Counted from the stretch's first letter, positions 35,819-44,747 are shown. The stretch: DNA of 64,000 bases from Flavobacterium collinsii (GCF_902804485.1 NZ_CADCST010000102.1:62001-126000); one strand, 5' to 3'. Numbers and translations: made by a program. Notes: generated by a model from the sequence alone, not told the origin.

Positions 35819-36436
35819 ATGTCTGGGTTAATTGGTAAAAAAATCGGCATGACTAGTATTTTCGACGAAAACGGGAAAAACATTCCTTGTACAGTAATCG
35901 AGGCTGGGCCGTGTGTTGTTACCCAAGTCAGAACCAAAGGTGTTGACGGGTACGAAGCGTTGCAACTTGGTTTCGATGACAAAAACGAGAAACATTCCAC
36001 TAAAGCGGCTTTAGGTCACTTTAAAAAAGCTGGAACTGTTGCTAAGAAAAAAGTCGTTGAATTTCAAGATTTTGCAACTGAACAAAAATTAGGAGATCTT
36101 ATTGATGTTTCTATTTTTGCTGAAGGAGAATTTGTAGATGTACAAGGTGTATCTAAAGGTAAAGGTTTTCAAGGGGTTGTTAAACGTCACGGATTTGGTG
36201 GTGTTGGACAAGCAACTCACGGTCAACACAACCGTTTAAGAGCGCCAGGTTCTGTAGGAGCATCTTCTTATCCATCTAGAGTATTCAAAGGAATGCGTAT
36301 GGCTGGAAGAATGGGAGGAGACAATGTAAAAGTTCAAAACCTTAGAGTTTTAAAAGTAGTAGCTGAAAAGAATCTACTTGTTATTAAAGGATGTGTTCCT
36401 GGACATAAAAACTCTTATGTAATCATTCAGAAGTAA
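35819..36436 (+). CDS. rplC: 50S ribosomal protein L3
   Basis: A large-subunit assembly initiator near the peptidyl-transferase centre. It has 205 residues, starts SGLIGKKIGMTSIFDENGK, and has the core GKGFQGVVKRHGF and the Gly/Ser-rich loop GSVGASSYPSRVFKGMRMAG. It heads the second ribosomal transcription unit with its own promoter. Its stop overlaps the rplD start by one base, which suggests translational coupling. Confidence 0.97.
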   Translation: MSGLIGKKIGMTSIFDENGKNIPCTVIEAGPCVVTQVRTKGVDGYEALQLGFDDKNEKHSTKAALGHFKKAGTVAKKKVVEFQDFATEQKLGDLIDVSIFAEGEFVDVQGVSKGKGFQGVVKRHGFGGVGQATHGQHNRLRAPGSVGASSYPSRVFKGMRMAGRMGGDNVKVQNLRVLKVVAEKNLLVIKGCVPGHKNSYVIIQK

Positions 36437-37065
36437 TGGAAGTAAAAGTATTAGATTTCAACGGAAAAGATACTGGAAGAAAAGTTCAACTTTCTGATTC
36501 AGTATTCGCAATTGAACCAAACAATCACGCTGTATACCTTGATGTTAAGCAATATCTTGCTAATCAAAGACAAGGAACTCACAAAGCTAAAGAAAGAGCT
36601 GAAGTGACTGGAAGTACACGTAAGATTAAAAAACAAAAAGGAACTGGTACGGCTCGTGCGGGAAGTATCAAAAATCCATTGTTTAAAGGTGGTGGAACAA
36701 TTTTCGGACCAAGACCAAGAAGTTATTCATTTAAATTGAATAAAAGCTTGAAAAGATTGGCAAGAAAATCAGCTTTCTCAATCAAAGCAAAAGAGTCGAA
36801 TATCATCGTTCTTGAAGACTTTAATTTTGAAGCACCAAACACTAAAAATTTCATTAACGTTTTGAAAGCTTTAGGGTTAGAGAATAAAAAATCTTTATTT
36901 GTGTTGGGAGAGTCGAATAAAAATGTATATTTGTCGTCACGCAATTTAAAGGCTTCTAATGTCGTAACTAGCTCAGAATTAAGCACTTACGCTATTTTAA
37001 ACACTAACAATTTAGTGCTTTTAGAAGGTTCTTTGGAGTTAATTGAAGAAAATTTAAGTAAATAA
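36436..37065 (+). CDS. rplD: 50S ribosomal protein L4
   Basis: A large-subunit protein lining the exit tunnel, 209 residues, with KKQKGTGTARAGSIKNPLFKGGG as the tunnel-loop signature. In some bacteria L4 represses its own operon through the mRNA leader, so the folded leader before rplC is of interest. It overlaps rplC by one base. Confidence 0.97.
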   Translation: MEVKVLDFNGKDTGRKVQLSDSVFAIEPNNHAVYLDVKQYLANQRQGTHKAKERAEVTGSTRKIKKQKGTGTARAGSIKNPLFKGGGTIFGPRPRSYSFKLNKSLKRLARKSAFSIKAKESNIIVLEDFNFEAPNTKNFINVLKALGLENKKSLFVLGESNKNVYLSSRNLKASNVVTSSELSTYAILNTNNLVLLEGSLELIEENLSK

Positions 37066-37072
37066 TAGGAAT

Positions 37073-37363
37073 ATGAGTATCATAATTAGACCTATAGTAA
37101 CGGAAAAAGTAACCAAAGAAAGTGAAGTTTTAAACCGCTTCGGATTCGTTGTTGACAAAAAAGCAAACAAAGTTCAAATTAAGAAAGCTGTTGAAGCTGC
37201 TTATGGAGTAACTATCGTTTCAGTTAATACGATGAACGTAAGACCGGATAGAACTACAAAATACACTAAAAGTGGTTTAATCAGTGGAAAGACAAATGCA
37301 ATTAAAAAAGCAATTGTACAAGTACAAGAAGGAGAAACAATTGATTTTTACAACAATATCTAA
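37073..37363 (+). CDS. rplW: 50S ribosomal protein L23
   Basis: It sits at the tunnel exit and docks trigger factor and SRP. The protein has 96 residues, starting IIRPIVTEKVTKESE, with VSVNTMNVRPDRTTKYTKSG in the extended loop. It lies between rplD and rplB with gaps of 7 and 9 bases. Confidence 0.96.
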   Translation: MSIIIRPIVTEKVTKESEVLNRFGFVVDKKANKVQIKKAVEAAYGVTIVSVNTMNVRPDRTTKYTKSGLISGKTNAIKKAIVQVQEGETIDFYNNI

Positions 37364-37372
37364 GATAGAAAA

Positions 37373-38197
37373 ATGTCAGTAAGAAAATTAAAACCTATTA
37401 CCCCAGGTCAGCGATTTAGAGTTGTGAATGGTTATGACGCCATTACAACTGATAAGCCGGAACGCTCTTTGATAGCACCGATAAAAAACTCTGGAGGTAG
37501 AAATAGTCAAGGAAAGATGACCATGCGTTATACGGGTGGTGGTCACAAGCAGAGATATCGTATTATTGATTTCAAAAGAACTAAAGACGGAATTCCGGCT
37601 ACAGTGAAATCAATCGAATACGATCCAAATCGTACTGCATTTATCGCTTTATTAGCTTATGCTGATGGTGAGAAAACTTATATTATTGCTCAAAACGGAT
37701 TGAAAGTTGGTCAGAAATTAGTTTCTGGTCCAGAATCTCAACCTGAAATTGGTAATACATTGCCTTTAAGCAGAATTCCTTTGGGAACTGTAATCTCTTG
37801 TATTGAGTTACGTCCAGGTCAAGGTGCGGTAATCGCTCGTTCAGCTGGAACATTTGCTCAATTAATGGCAAGAGATGGAAAATATGCTACAATTAAAATG
37901 CCATCTGGTGAAACAAGATTGATCTTGTTAACTTGTTCGGCTACAATTGGAGCTGTTTCTAATTCAGACCACCAATTAGTTGTATCAGGAAAAGCTGGTA
38001 GAACAAGATGGTTAGGAAGAAGACCTAGAACAAGACCTGTTGCAATGAACCCTGTTGATCACCCAATGGGTGGTGGAGAAGGACGTTCTTCTGGTGGACA
38101 TCCACGTTCAAGAAATGGAATACCAGCAAAAGGTTATAGAACTCGTTCTAAGAAAAACCCGAGTAACAAGTATATCGTAGAACGTAGAAAGAAATAA
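37373..38197 (+). CDS. rplB: 50S ribosomal protein L2
   Basis: A core protein of the peptidyl-transferase region, 274 residues. The C-terminal signature HPMGGGEGRSSGGHPRSRNG includes the conserved His of the GGGEGRSSGG region. The N-terminal segment RNSQGKMTMRYTGGGHKQRYR binds rRNA. It is followed by rpsS after 6 bases. Confidence 0.97.
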   Translation: MSVRKLKPITPGQRFRVVNGYDAITTDKPERSLIAPIKNSGGRNSQGKMTMRYTGGGHKQRYRIIDFKRTKDGIPATVKSIEYDPNRTAFIALLAYADGEKTYIIAQNGLKVGQKLVSGPESQPEIGNTLPLSRIPLGTVISCIELRPGQGAVIARSAGTFAQLMARDGKYATIKMPSGETRLILLTCSATIGAVSNSDHQLVVSGKAGRTRWLGRRPRTRPVAMNPVDHPMGGGEGRSSGGHPRSRNGIPAKGYRTRSKKNPSNKYIVERRKK

Positions 38198-38203
38198 TAA
38201 GAT

Positions 38204-38482
38204 ATGGCACGTTCATTAAAAAAAGGACCTTTCGTTCATTATAAGTTAGACAAGAAAGTTCAGGAAAACGTAGAAAGTGGTAAAAATAGTGTAGTGAAGA
38301 CTTGGTCTAGAGCTTCTATGATTACTCCAGATTTCGTTGGACAAACTATCGCAGTTCATAACGGTCGTCAATTTGTACCAGTTTACGTAACAGAAAACAT
38401 GGTAGGTCACAAATTAGGAGAGTTTTCACCAACTAGATCTTTTAGAGGTCATGCTGGAGCAAAAAATAAAGGTAAAAAATAA
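38204..38482 (+). CDS. rpsS: 30S ribosomal protein S19
   Basis: A small-subunit head protein that forms a complex with S13. It has 92 residues: ARSLKKGPFVHYKL start, TWSRASMITPDFVG and GHKLGEFSPTRSFRGHAG. It lies 6 bases before rplV. Confidence 0.97.
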   Translation: MARSLKKGPFVHYKLDKKVQENVESGKNSVVKTWSRASMITPDFVGQTIAVHNGRQFVPVYVTENMVGHKLGEFSPTRSFRGHAGAKNKGKK

Positions 38483-38488
38483 GAAGCA

Positions 38489-38902
38489 ATGGGAGTTCGT
38501 AAAAGAGAAACAGCAGATGCGAGAAAAGAGGCTAATAAGTCTATTGCTTTCGCAAAATTGAATAACTGCCCTACTTCACCTAGAAAAATGCGCTTAGTAG
38601 CGGACTTGGTAAGAGGTCAGAAGGTAGAAAGAGCACTTAACATCTTAAGATTCAGTTCTAAAGAAGCTTCAAGAAAACTAGAAAAACTATTATTATCTGC
38701 AATCAACAACTGGGAGCAAAAAAATAGTGAAGGTAATTTAGAAGAGGCTGGATTATTTGTTAAAGAGATCAGAGTAGATGGTGGAATGATGTTGAAAAGA
38801 CTTCGTCCAGCTCCACAAGGTCGTGCACACAGAATAAGAAAACGTTCTAATCACGTAACAATCGTGCTTGGAGCTATCAATAACACACAAAGCAATTCTT
38901 AA
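38489..38902 (+). CDS. rplV: 50S ribosomal protein L22
   Basis: It reaches from the surface to the exit tunnel. The 137 residues include SPRKMRLVADLVRGQKVERA and the tunnel hairpin GGMMLKRLRPAPQGRAHRIR, unaltered at the usual macrolide-related sites as far as can be seen. It is followed by rpsC after 5 bases. Confidence 0.96.
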   Translation: MGVRKRETADARKEANKSIAFAKLNNCPTSPRKMRLVADLVRGQKVERALNILRFSSKEASRKLEKLLLSAINNWEQKNSEGNLEEAGLFVKEIRVDGGMMLKRLRPAPQGRAHRIRKRSNHVTIVLGAINNTQSNS

Positions 38903-38907
38903 GCAGC

Positions 38908-39669
38908 ATGGGACAAAAGACAAATCCAATTGGAAATAGACTTGGTATCATCAGAGGGTGGGACTCAAACTGGTATGGTGGAAATGATTACGGCGATAAA
39001 CTTGCCGAAGATCACAAAATCAGAAAGTACATCCACGCTCGTTTATCAAAAGCTAGTGTATCTAAAGTAATCATTGAGAGAACTTTGAAACTTGTAACCG
39101 TTACTATCACTACTGCTAGACCTGGTATCATTATCGGAAAAGGTGGACAAGAGGTAGACAAGTTGAAAGAAGAACTTAAGAAAGTTACTGACAAAGAGGT
39201 TCAAATTAACATCTTTGAAATTAAAAGACCTGAGTTAGATGCTTATCTTGTGGCGACAAGCATCGCTCGTCAAATCGAAAGCCGTATTTCTTACAGACGT
39301 GCAATCAAAATGGCTATTGCTGCTTCTATGCGTATGAACGCTGAGGGTATCAAAGTTTTGATTTCTGGTCGTTTGAATGGAGCTGAGATGGCGCGTTCAG
39401 AAGGTTTCAAAGAAGGTAGAATTCCTCTATCAACTTTCAGAGCTGATATTGACTATGCTTTGGCTGAAGCTCACACTACTTACGGTAGAATGGGGATCAA
39501 AGTATGGATCATGAAAGGTGAGGTTTATGGAAAGAGAGATCTTTCCCCACTTGCAGGAATGGATAAAAAACAATCTGGAACTGGTGGTGGTAAAGGTGGA
39601 GATTCTCCAAGAGGAGACAGAAAGCCTTTTAATAAAGGTGGTAAACCAGACGCTCGTAAAAGAAAGTAA
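38908..39669 (+). CDS. rpsC: 30S ribosomal protein S3
   Basis: An mRNA-entry protein with a KH domain, 253 residues. GQKTNPIGNRLGIIRGWDS starts the protein; the KH loop is PGIIIGKGGQEVDKL. The C-terminal tail is longer than in E. coli and is rich in Gly, Lys and Arg (KQSGTGGGKGGDSPRGDRK). Confidence 0.97.
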   Translation: MGQKTNPIGNRLGIIRGWDSNWYGGNDYGDKLAEDHKIRKYIHARLSKASVSKVIIERTLKLVTVTITTARPGIIIGKGGQEVDKLKEELKKVTDKEVQINIFEIKRPELDAYLVATSIARQIESRISYRRAIKMAIAASMRMNAEGIKVLISGRLNGAEMARSEGFKEGRIPLSTFRADIDYALAEAHTTYGRMGIKVWIMKGEVYGKRDLSPLAGMDKKQSGTGGGKGGDSPRGDRKPFNKGGKPDARKRK

Positions 39670-39688
39670 ATTTTTAAACTAAAGAAAA

Positions 39689-40114
39689 ATGTTACAGCCT
39701 AAAAGAACAAAATACCGTAAGGTACAGAAAGGTAAAATGAAAGGTAACTCTCAAAGAGGGCATGAACTTTCTAATGGAATGTTTGGTATTAAATCTGTAC
39801 ATGAAGATGGAATGTTCTTAACGTCTCGTCAAATCGAAGCTGCACGTATTGCTGCAACTCGTTTCATGAAGAGAGAAGGACAATTATGGATCAAAATATT
39901 TCCAGACAAACCAATTACTAAGAAGCCTCTTGAGGTACGTATGGGTAAAGGTAAAGGTGCCGTTGAATATTGGGCTGCCGTTGTTAAACCCGGAAGAATT
40001 ATGTTTGAAGTTGGAGGAGTTCCTTTATCAGTTGCAAAAGAGGCTTTACGTCTTGCAGCTCAAAAGCTTCCAGTAAAAACTAAATTCGTCGTTGCTAGAG
40101 ATTTCGAAGCATAA
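39689..40114 (+). CDS. rplP: 50S ribosomal protein L16
   Basis: It lies at the A-site of the large subunit. The 141 residues include LQPKRTKYRKVQKGKMKGNS and the signature RMGKGKGAVEYWAAVVKPG. It is a standard neighbour of rpsC and rpmC. Confidence 0.97.
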   Translation: MLQPKRTKYRKVQKGKMKGNSQRGHELSNGMFGIKSVHEDGMFLTSRQIEAARIAATRFMKREGQLWIKIFPDKPITKKPLEVRMGKGKGAVEYWAAVVKPGRIMFEVGGVPLSVAKEALRLAAQKLPVKTKFVVARDFEA

Positions 40115-40127
40115 TTAAATTTATATT

Positions 40128-40319
40128 ATGAAACAATCAGAAATAAAAGATCTTTCTGCAGCGGAGTTGCAAGAAAAACTTAGTCAAACTAAGAAAATAT
40201 ATGCTGACCTAAAAATGGCTCACGCTATTTCTCCAATTGAGAACCCGCTTCAAATTAGAAGTGTAAGAAGAACAGTTGCAAGATTGGCTACAGAGTTAAC
40301 TAAAAGAGAGTTACAATAA
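40128..40319 (+). CDS. rpmC: 50S ribosomal protein L29
   Basis: A small two-helix protein beside the tunnel exit, 63 residues, with the family end IRSVRRTVARLATELTKREL. It sits between rplP and rpsQ. Confidence 0.95.
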   Translation: MKQSEIKDLSAAELQEKLSQTKKIYADLKMAHAISPIENPLQIRSVRRTVARLATELTKRELQ

Positions 40320-40336
40320 TTGTATTCTGCTGAAAG

Positions 40337-40597
40337 ATGGAAGAAAAAAGAAATTTAAGAAAAGAAAGAATAGGTGTTGTTACTTCAAATAAAATGGATA
40401 AGTCTATTGTTATTGCTGAAGTAAGAAAAGTAAAACACCCATTATACGGTAAGTTCGTGTTGAAAACAAAGAAATACGTTGCACACGACGAAACAAACGA
40501 CTGTAACATTGGAGATACTGTAAGAATTAGCGAAACGCGTCCTTTAAGTAAAACAAAATGTTGGAGATTAGTTGAAATCTTAGAAAGAGCTAAATAA
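40337..40597 (+). CDS. rpsQ: 30S ribosomal protein S17
   Basis: An early 16S rRNA-binding protein with an OB fold, 86 residues. RKERIGVVTSNKMDKSIVIA and GDTVRISETRPLSKTKCWRL are the family signatures. It ends 2 bases before rplN. Confidence 0.96.
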   Translation: MEEKRNLRKERIGVVTSNKMDKSIVIAEVRKVKHPLYGKFVLKTKKYVAHDETNDCNIGDTVRISETRPLSKTKCWRLVEILERAK

Positions 40598-40599
40598 TT

Positions 40600-40968
40600 A
40601 TGGTACAACAGGAATCAAGACTAAAAGTAGCAGATAACACGGGAGCAAAAGAAGTTTTAACTATCCGTGTTTTAGGAGGTACCAAAAGAAGGTATGCCTC
40701 TGTTGGTGACAAGATTGTAGTATCTATTAAAGATGCAACTCCTAACGGTAACGTTAAAAAAGGAGCTGTTTCAACTGCAGTTGTTGTACGTACCAAAAAA
40801 GAAGTGAGAAGAGCTGATGGTTCTTATATCCGTTTCGATGATAATGCATGTGTTCTTTTGAACGCTGCAGGGGAAATGAGAGGGACACGTGTTTTTGGTC
40901 CGGTAGCAAGAGAACTTCGTGAAAAACAATTCATGAAAATTGTATCATTAGCACCAGAAGTGCTTTAA
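40600..40968 (+). CDS. rplN: 50S ribosomal protein L14
   Basis: A subunit-interface protein of 122 residues with DNTGAKEVLTIRVLGGTKRR and RGTRVFGPVARELRE. It is the usual first gene of the spc group and continues directly here from rpsQ. Confidence 0.97.
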   Translation: MVQQESRLKVADNTGAKEVLTIRVLGGTKRRYASVGDKIVVSIKDATPNGNVKKGAVSTAVVVRTKKEVRRADGSYIRFDDNACVLLNAAGEMRGTRVFGPVARELREKQFMKIVSLAPEVL

Positions 40969-40979
40969 TTCGTTTTAAG

Positions 40980-41294
40980 ATGATAAAGCTAAAAATAAAA
41001 TCAGGAGATATCGTAAGAGTTATTGCTGGAGACCATAAAGGTGCTGAAGGTAAAGTTTTACGTGTTTACCGTGAGAAAAATAAAGCGATAGTTGAAGGTG
41101 TAAACATGGTTTCGAAACATACAAAACCAAGTGCTAAAAACCCTCAAGGTGGTATCGTTAAGAAAGAAGCTTCTATACAAATATCTAACATTTCACTAAT
41201 TGATCCTAAAACTAAGGAAACAACTAGAGTTGGTATTAGAGTAGAAGGAGATAAGAAAGTAAGATTTTCAAAAAAATCTAATCAAGTACTATAG
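40980..41294 (+). CDS. rplX: 50S ribosomal protein L24
   Basis: An assembly initiator with a KOW motif (SGDIVRVIAGDHKGAEGKVL). It has 104 residues and ends 2 bases before rplE. Confidence 0.96.
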   Translation: MIKLKIKSGDIVRVIAGDHKGAEGKVLRVYREKNKAIVEGVNMVSKHTKPSAKNPQGGIVKKEASIQISNISLIDPKTKETTRVGIRVEGDKKVRFSKKSNQVL

Positions 41295-41296
41295 TA

Positions 41297-41848
41297 ATGG
41301 CATATACACCTAGACTAAAAGAAGAATATAAGAGTAGAGTAATCTCTGCTCTTAAAGAAGAATTCGGATATACAAACGTAATGCAAGTTCCTAAACTTGA
41401 AAAAATCGTTTTGAGCCGTGGAGTTGGTGCAGCTGTATCTGATAAAAAACTTATTGACTATGCAGTTGATGAGTTAACAAAGATCACTGGACAAAAAGCA
41501 GTATCTACAATTTCAAAGAAAGACGTTGCGTCTTTCAAATTGAGAAAAGGGATGCCTATTGGAGCAAAAGTTACTTTACGTGGAGAGAGAATGTATGAGT
41601 TTTTAGATAGACTTATTACTTCTGCTTTACCACGCGTTAGAGATTTTAGTGGTATCAAAGCTACTGGTTTCGACGGAAGAGGTAACTACAATCTTGGAGT
41701 TTTAGAGCAAATCATTTTCCCGGAAATTGATATTGACAAAGTAAACAAAATTTCAGGAATGGATATTACATTTGTTACTACTGCAAAAACAGACAAGGAA
41801 GCAAAGTCATTATTGGCTGAATTAGGATTACCTTTTAAAAAGAATTAA
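41297..41848 (+). CDS. rplE: 50S ribosomal protein L5
   Basis: It binds 5S rRNA in the central protuberance. The 183 residues include RLKEEYKSRVISALKEEF at the start, the core TLRGERMYEFLDRLI and VRDFSGIKATGFDGRGNYNL. Confidence 0.97.
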   Translation: MAYTPRLKEEYKSRVISALKEEFGYTNVMQVPKLEKIVLSRGVGAAVSDKKLIDYAVDELTKITGQKAVSTISKKDVASFKLRKGMPIGAKVTLRGERMYEFLDRLITSALPRVRDFSGIKATGFDGRGNYNLGVLEQIIFPEIDIDKVNKISGMDITFVTTAKTDKEAKSLLAELGLPFKKN

Positions 41849-41851
41849 GAC

Positions 41852-42121
41852 ATGGCTAAAGAATCAATGAAAGCCCGTGAGGTGAAAAGAGAGAAAACGG
41901 TAGCTAAGTACGCTGAAAAAAGAAAAGCTTTATTAGAAGCTGGAGATTATGAAGGCCTACAAAAATTACCTAAAAATGCTTCACCAGTTCGTTTACACAA
42001 TCGTTGTAAATTAACAGGTAGACCAAGAGGTTATATCCGTCAATTTGGTATTTCACGTGTAACTTTCCGTGAGATGGCTAATAATGGGTTAATTCCTGGA
42101 GTTAAAAAGGCATCTTGGTAA
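41852..42121 (+). CDS. rpsN: 30S ribosomal protein S14
   Basis: A head protein of 89 residues with RLHNRCKLTGRPRGYIRQFG and ending GVKKASW. The length and the single Cys near the core indicate the long, zinc-free type rather than the short zinc-binding type. A promoter and hairpin follow before rpsH. Confidence 0.96.
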   Translation: MAKESMKAREVKREKTVAKYAEKRKALLEAGDYEGLQKLPKNASPVRLHNRCKLTGRPRGYIRQFGISRVTFREMANNGLIPGVKKASW

Positions 42122-42145
42122 TCTCGCAAAAAGTTATTACTTTTG
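42115..42145 (+). promoter_or_regulatory. Internal promoter before rpsH
   Basis: TTG (42115-42117) in the last codons of rpsN, 20 bases, then TACTTTTG (42138-42145), the same -7 box as before rplC. The predicted transcript would begin about 75 bases before rpsH and include the hairpin at 42178-42201. Confidence 0.7.
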
Positions 42146-42177
42146 CAAACCAAAAAATAATTTTAATTGATTAAAGG

Positions 42178-42201
42178 TTCGGGAGACGAGTGTCTCCCGA
42201 A
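42178..42201 (+). other. Strong hairpin in the rpsN-rpsH gap
   Basis: TTCGGGAGAC (42178-42187) pairs perfectly with GTCTCCCGAA (42192-42201) around GAGT. There is no T tract after it, so it is a leader structure or processing site rather than a terminator. Confidence 0.85.
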
Positions 42202-42225
42202 AACCGTAATCGCAATCAAATACAT

Positions 42226-42624
42226 ATGTATACAGATCCTATTGCAGATTATTTGACTAGAGTTCGTAACGCTGTGGCTGCAAACCACAAAGTTGTTGAA
42301 ATTCCAGCTTCTAATCTAAAAAAAGAAATAACTAAGATCTTATTTGATCAAGGTTATATCTTAAGTTACAAATTTGAAGACAACTCTGTTCAGGGTTCAA
42401 TCAAAATTGCTTTGAAGTATGATAAAGATACTAAAGAGCCTGTAATTAAAGATATCCAAAGAATTAGTAAACCTGGTTTACGTAAATACGCAGGTGCTGC
42501 CAAATTACCAAGAATCCTTAACGGATTAGGAATTGCAATTGTTTCAACTTCAAAAGGTCTTATGACTGGAAAACAAGCGAAACAATTAAATGTAGGTGGT
42601 GAAGTAATTTGTTACGTATACTAA
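42226..42624 (+). CDS. rpsH: 30S ribosomal protein S8
   Basis: A central-domain 16S rRNA-binding protein that represses the spc operon in E. coli. The frame opens at 42190 inside the hairpin, but the ATG at 42226 gives the standard MYTDPIADYLTRVRNAV start and 132 residues. The C-terminal signature is GIAIVSTSKGLMTGKQAKQL. Placement after a promoter and hairpin may matter for its regulation. Confidence 0.96.
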   Translation: MYTDPIADYLTRVRNAVAANHKVVEIPASNLKKEITKILFDQGYILSYKFEDNSVQGSIKIALKYDKDTKEPVIKDIQRISKPGLRKYAGAAKLPRILNGLGIAIVSTSKGLMTGKQAKQLNVGGEVICYVY

Positions 42625-42642
42625 TTTTAAAGACTAAATAAG

Positions 42643-43185
42643 ATGTCAAGAATAGGTAAAAGCCCAATTGTAGTCCCTGCTGACGTAACTGTAGAAGTTA
42701 AAGACGGTATTATTACAGTAAAAGGAAAAAAAGGTCAACTAACTCAGGAGTTTTCGGACGTAACTGTAACAGTTGAAGGCGATCAAGTACAAGTTGAAAG
42801 ATCGTCTGATCATAAAGACCAAAGAGCAAAACACGGATTGTACAGATCATTAATCAATAACATGATTATTGGTGTATCTGAAGGTTTTACAAAAGAACTT
42901 GAATTAGTTGGAGTTGGTTATAGAGCTTCAAACCAAGGTCAAAAGTTAGATTTAGCTCTTGGATATTCTCACAATATTGTTTTAGAAATTGCTCCAGAAG
43001 TAGCTTTAGAAACAATATCTGAAAAAGGAAAGAACCCTATCGTAAAATTAACATCGTTTGATAAACAACTTTTAGGTCAGGTAGCTGCGAAAATCAGAGG
43101 TTTCCGTAAGCCTGAGCCATACAAAGGAAAAGGTGTTAAATTTGTGGGTGAAGTATTAAGAAGAAAAGCAGGTAAATCAGCTTAA
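42643..43185 (+). CDS. rplF: 50S ribosomal protein L6
   Basis: A large-subunit protein near the factor-binding site, 180 residues, with SRIGKSPIVVPADVTVEV and the C-terminal signature RKPEPYKGKGVKFVGEVLRR. Confidence 0.97.
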   Translation: MSRIGKSPIVVPADVTVEVKDGIITVKGKKGQLTQEFSDVTVTVEGDQVQVERSSDHKDQRAKHGLYRSLINNMIIGVSEGFTKELELVGVGYRASNQGQKLDLALGYSHNIVLEIAPEVALETISEKGKNPIVKLTSFDKQLLGQVAAKIRGFRKPEPYKGKGVKFVGEVLRRKAGKSA

Positions 43186-43196
43186 AAAATAAGATT

Positions 43197-43547
43197 ATGT
43201 CATTAACAAAATCTGATAGAAGACAGAGAATTAGATTCAGAATTAGAAAATCGATTAGTGGTACTGCTACTAACCCAAGACTATCTGTATTTAGAAGCAA
43301 CAAAGAAATTTACGCTCAACTTATTGATGACGTAAACGGAGTTACTTTATTAGCTGCATCTTCAAGAGAAAAAGAAATAGGAAAAGGTACTAACGTTGAA
43401 GTAGCTGCTGCTGTTGGAAAACTAGTTGCAGAGAAAGCGTTAAAAGCCGGGATTGATACCATCACTTTTGATAGAGGTGGATATTTATACCACGGTCGTA
43501 TTAAATCATTAGCAGAAGGCGCAAGAGCGGCTGGACTTAAATTCTAA
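43197..43547 (+). CDS. rplR: 50S ribosomal protein L18
   Basis: A 5S rRNA-binding protein of 116 residues with RIRKSISGTATNPRLSVFRS and DRGGYLYHGRIKSLAEGAR. Confidence 0.97.
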   Translation: MSLTKSDRRQRIRFRIRKSISGTATNPRLSVFRSNKEIYAQLIDDVNGVTLLAASSREKEIGKGTNVEVAAAVGKLVAEKALKAGIDTITFDRGGYLYHGRIKSLAEGARAAGLKF

Positions 43548-43553
43548 TATATT

Positions 43554-44075
43554 ATGTCTAAATACAAAAATGTAGAATTGGTAAAACCAAGTGGTCTTGA
43601 ACTTAAAGATCGTCTGGTAAGTGTTAATCGTGTTACTAAGGTTACAAAAGGTGGTAGAGCTTTCGGTTTTTCTGCTATTGTAGTTGTAGGTGATGAAAAC
43701 GGAGTAGTTGGTCATGGATTAGGAAAATCTAAAGACGTTTCTGAAGCAATTGCGAAAGCAGTAGAAGATGCTAAGAAAAATTTAGTAAAAATTCCTTTGA
43801 ACGGACAATCTGTTCCTCACGAACAAAAAGGTAAATTTGGTGGTGCACGTGTATTCTTAATTCCTGCTTCTCATGGTACAGGAGTTATTGCTGGTGGAGC
43901 TGTTCGTTCAGTTCTTGAATCAGTAGGTATTCACGATGTATTATCTAAATCTCAAGGATCATCAAATCCTCATAACGTGGTAAAAGCAACTTTTGATGCT
44001 TTATTACAAATGAGAAGCGCTCATACTGTTGCAAAACAAAGAGGTGTTTCTTTAGAAAAAGTTTTTAAAGGTTAA
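43554..44075 (+). CDS. rpsE: 30S ribosomal protein S5
   Basis: A protein of the mRNA entry channel and decoding fidelity, 173 residues. VNRVTKVTKGGRAFGFSAIV and GKSKDVSEAIAKAVEDAKKN are the family signatures. Confidence 0.97.
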   Translation: MSKYKNVELVKPSGLELKDRLVSVNRVTKVTKGGRAFGFSAIVVVGDENGVVGHGLGKSKDVSEAIAKAVEDAKKNLVKIPLNGQSVPHEQKGKFGGARVFLIPASHGTGVIAGGAVRSVLESVGIHDVLSKSQGSSNPHNVVKATFDALLQMRSAHTVAKQRGVSLEKVFKG

Positions 44076-44087
44076 TTCAAGGAAATT

Positions 44088-44270
44088 ATGGCTAAATTAT
44101 TAGTAAAACAAGTAAGAAGCAAAATCAACTGCCCTCTTTCTCAAAAAAGAGGTTTGGAAGCTTTAGGTCTACGTAAAATGGGACAAGTTGTAGAGCATGA
44201 TTCAAATCCTGCAATCCTTGGGATGATAAACAAAGTTAAACACTTAGTTTCTGTAGAAGAAGCTAAATAA
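44088..44270 (+). CDS. rpmD: 50S ribosomal protein L30
   Basis: A short protein of 60 residues with KINCPLSQKRGLEALGLRKM and a hydrophobic end. It sits between rpsE and rplO as usual. Confidence 0.95.
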   Translation: MAKLLVKQVRSKINCPLSQKRGLEALGLRKMGQVVEHDSNPAILGMINKVKHLVSVEEAK

Positions 44271-44281
44271 CAAATACTGTT

Positions 44282-44734
44282 ATGAATTTAAGTAACTTAC
44301 AACCAGCTGAAGGGTCAACACACAATCAAAATAAAAGATTAGGTAGAGGAGAAGGTTCTGGAAAAGGTGGTACTTCTGCAAGAGGTCACAAAGGAGCAAA
44401 ATCTCGTTCTGGTTATTCTAAAAAGATTGGTTTTGAAGGAGGGCAAATGCCACTTCAAAGACGTGTACCTAAGTTTGGTTTCACAAACATCAATCGTAAA
44501 GAATACGAAGGTGTTAATTTAGATACGCTTCAATTATTAGTAGACAATGGTGTGATTACTGATTCTGTTTCTATGACAGATTTCGTAGCAAATCGTCTAG
44601 CTACCAAAAATGAAATCGTTAAGATTTTAGGTAGAGGAGAATTGAAAGCAAAATTAAAAGTAACTGCCCACAAATTTACCGCTACTGCAAAAGCTGCTAT
44701 CGAAGCTGCTGGTGGAGAAGCTGTAATTATATAA
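44282..44734 (+). CDS. rplO: 50S ribosomal protein L15
   Basis: A late-assembly large-subunit protein of 150 residues. The Gly-rich N-terminal arm (LGRGEGSGKGGTSARGHKGA) and GFEGGQMPLQRRVPKFGF are present. It lies 13 bases before secY. Confidence 0.97.
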   Translation: MNLSNLQPAEGSTHNQNKRLGRGEGSGKGGTSARGHKGAKSRSGYSKKIGFEGGQMPLQRRVPKFGFTNINRKEYEGVNLDTLQLLVDNGVITDSVSMTDFVANRLATKNEIVKILGRGELKAKLKVTAHKFTATAKAAIEAAGGEAVII

Positions 44735-44747
44735 CTTATCTATTAAG

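Noticed and set aside
42178..42201. Hairpin before rpsH as a terminator
   Set aside because: No T tract follows, and essential genes of the same group lie downstream.
42190..42225. Upstream start for S8
   Set aside because: It begins inside the perfect hairpin; the family start MYTDPIADYL is at 42226.
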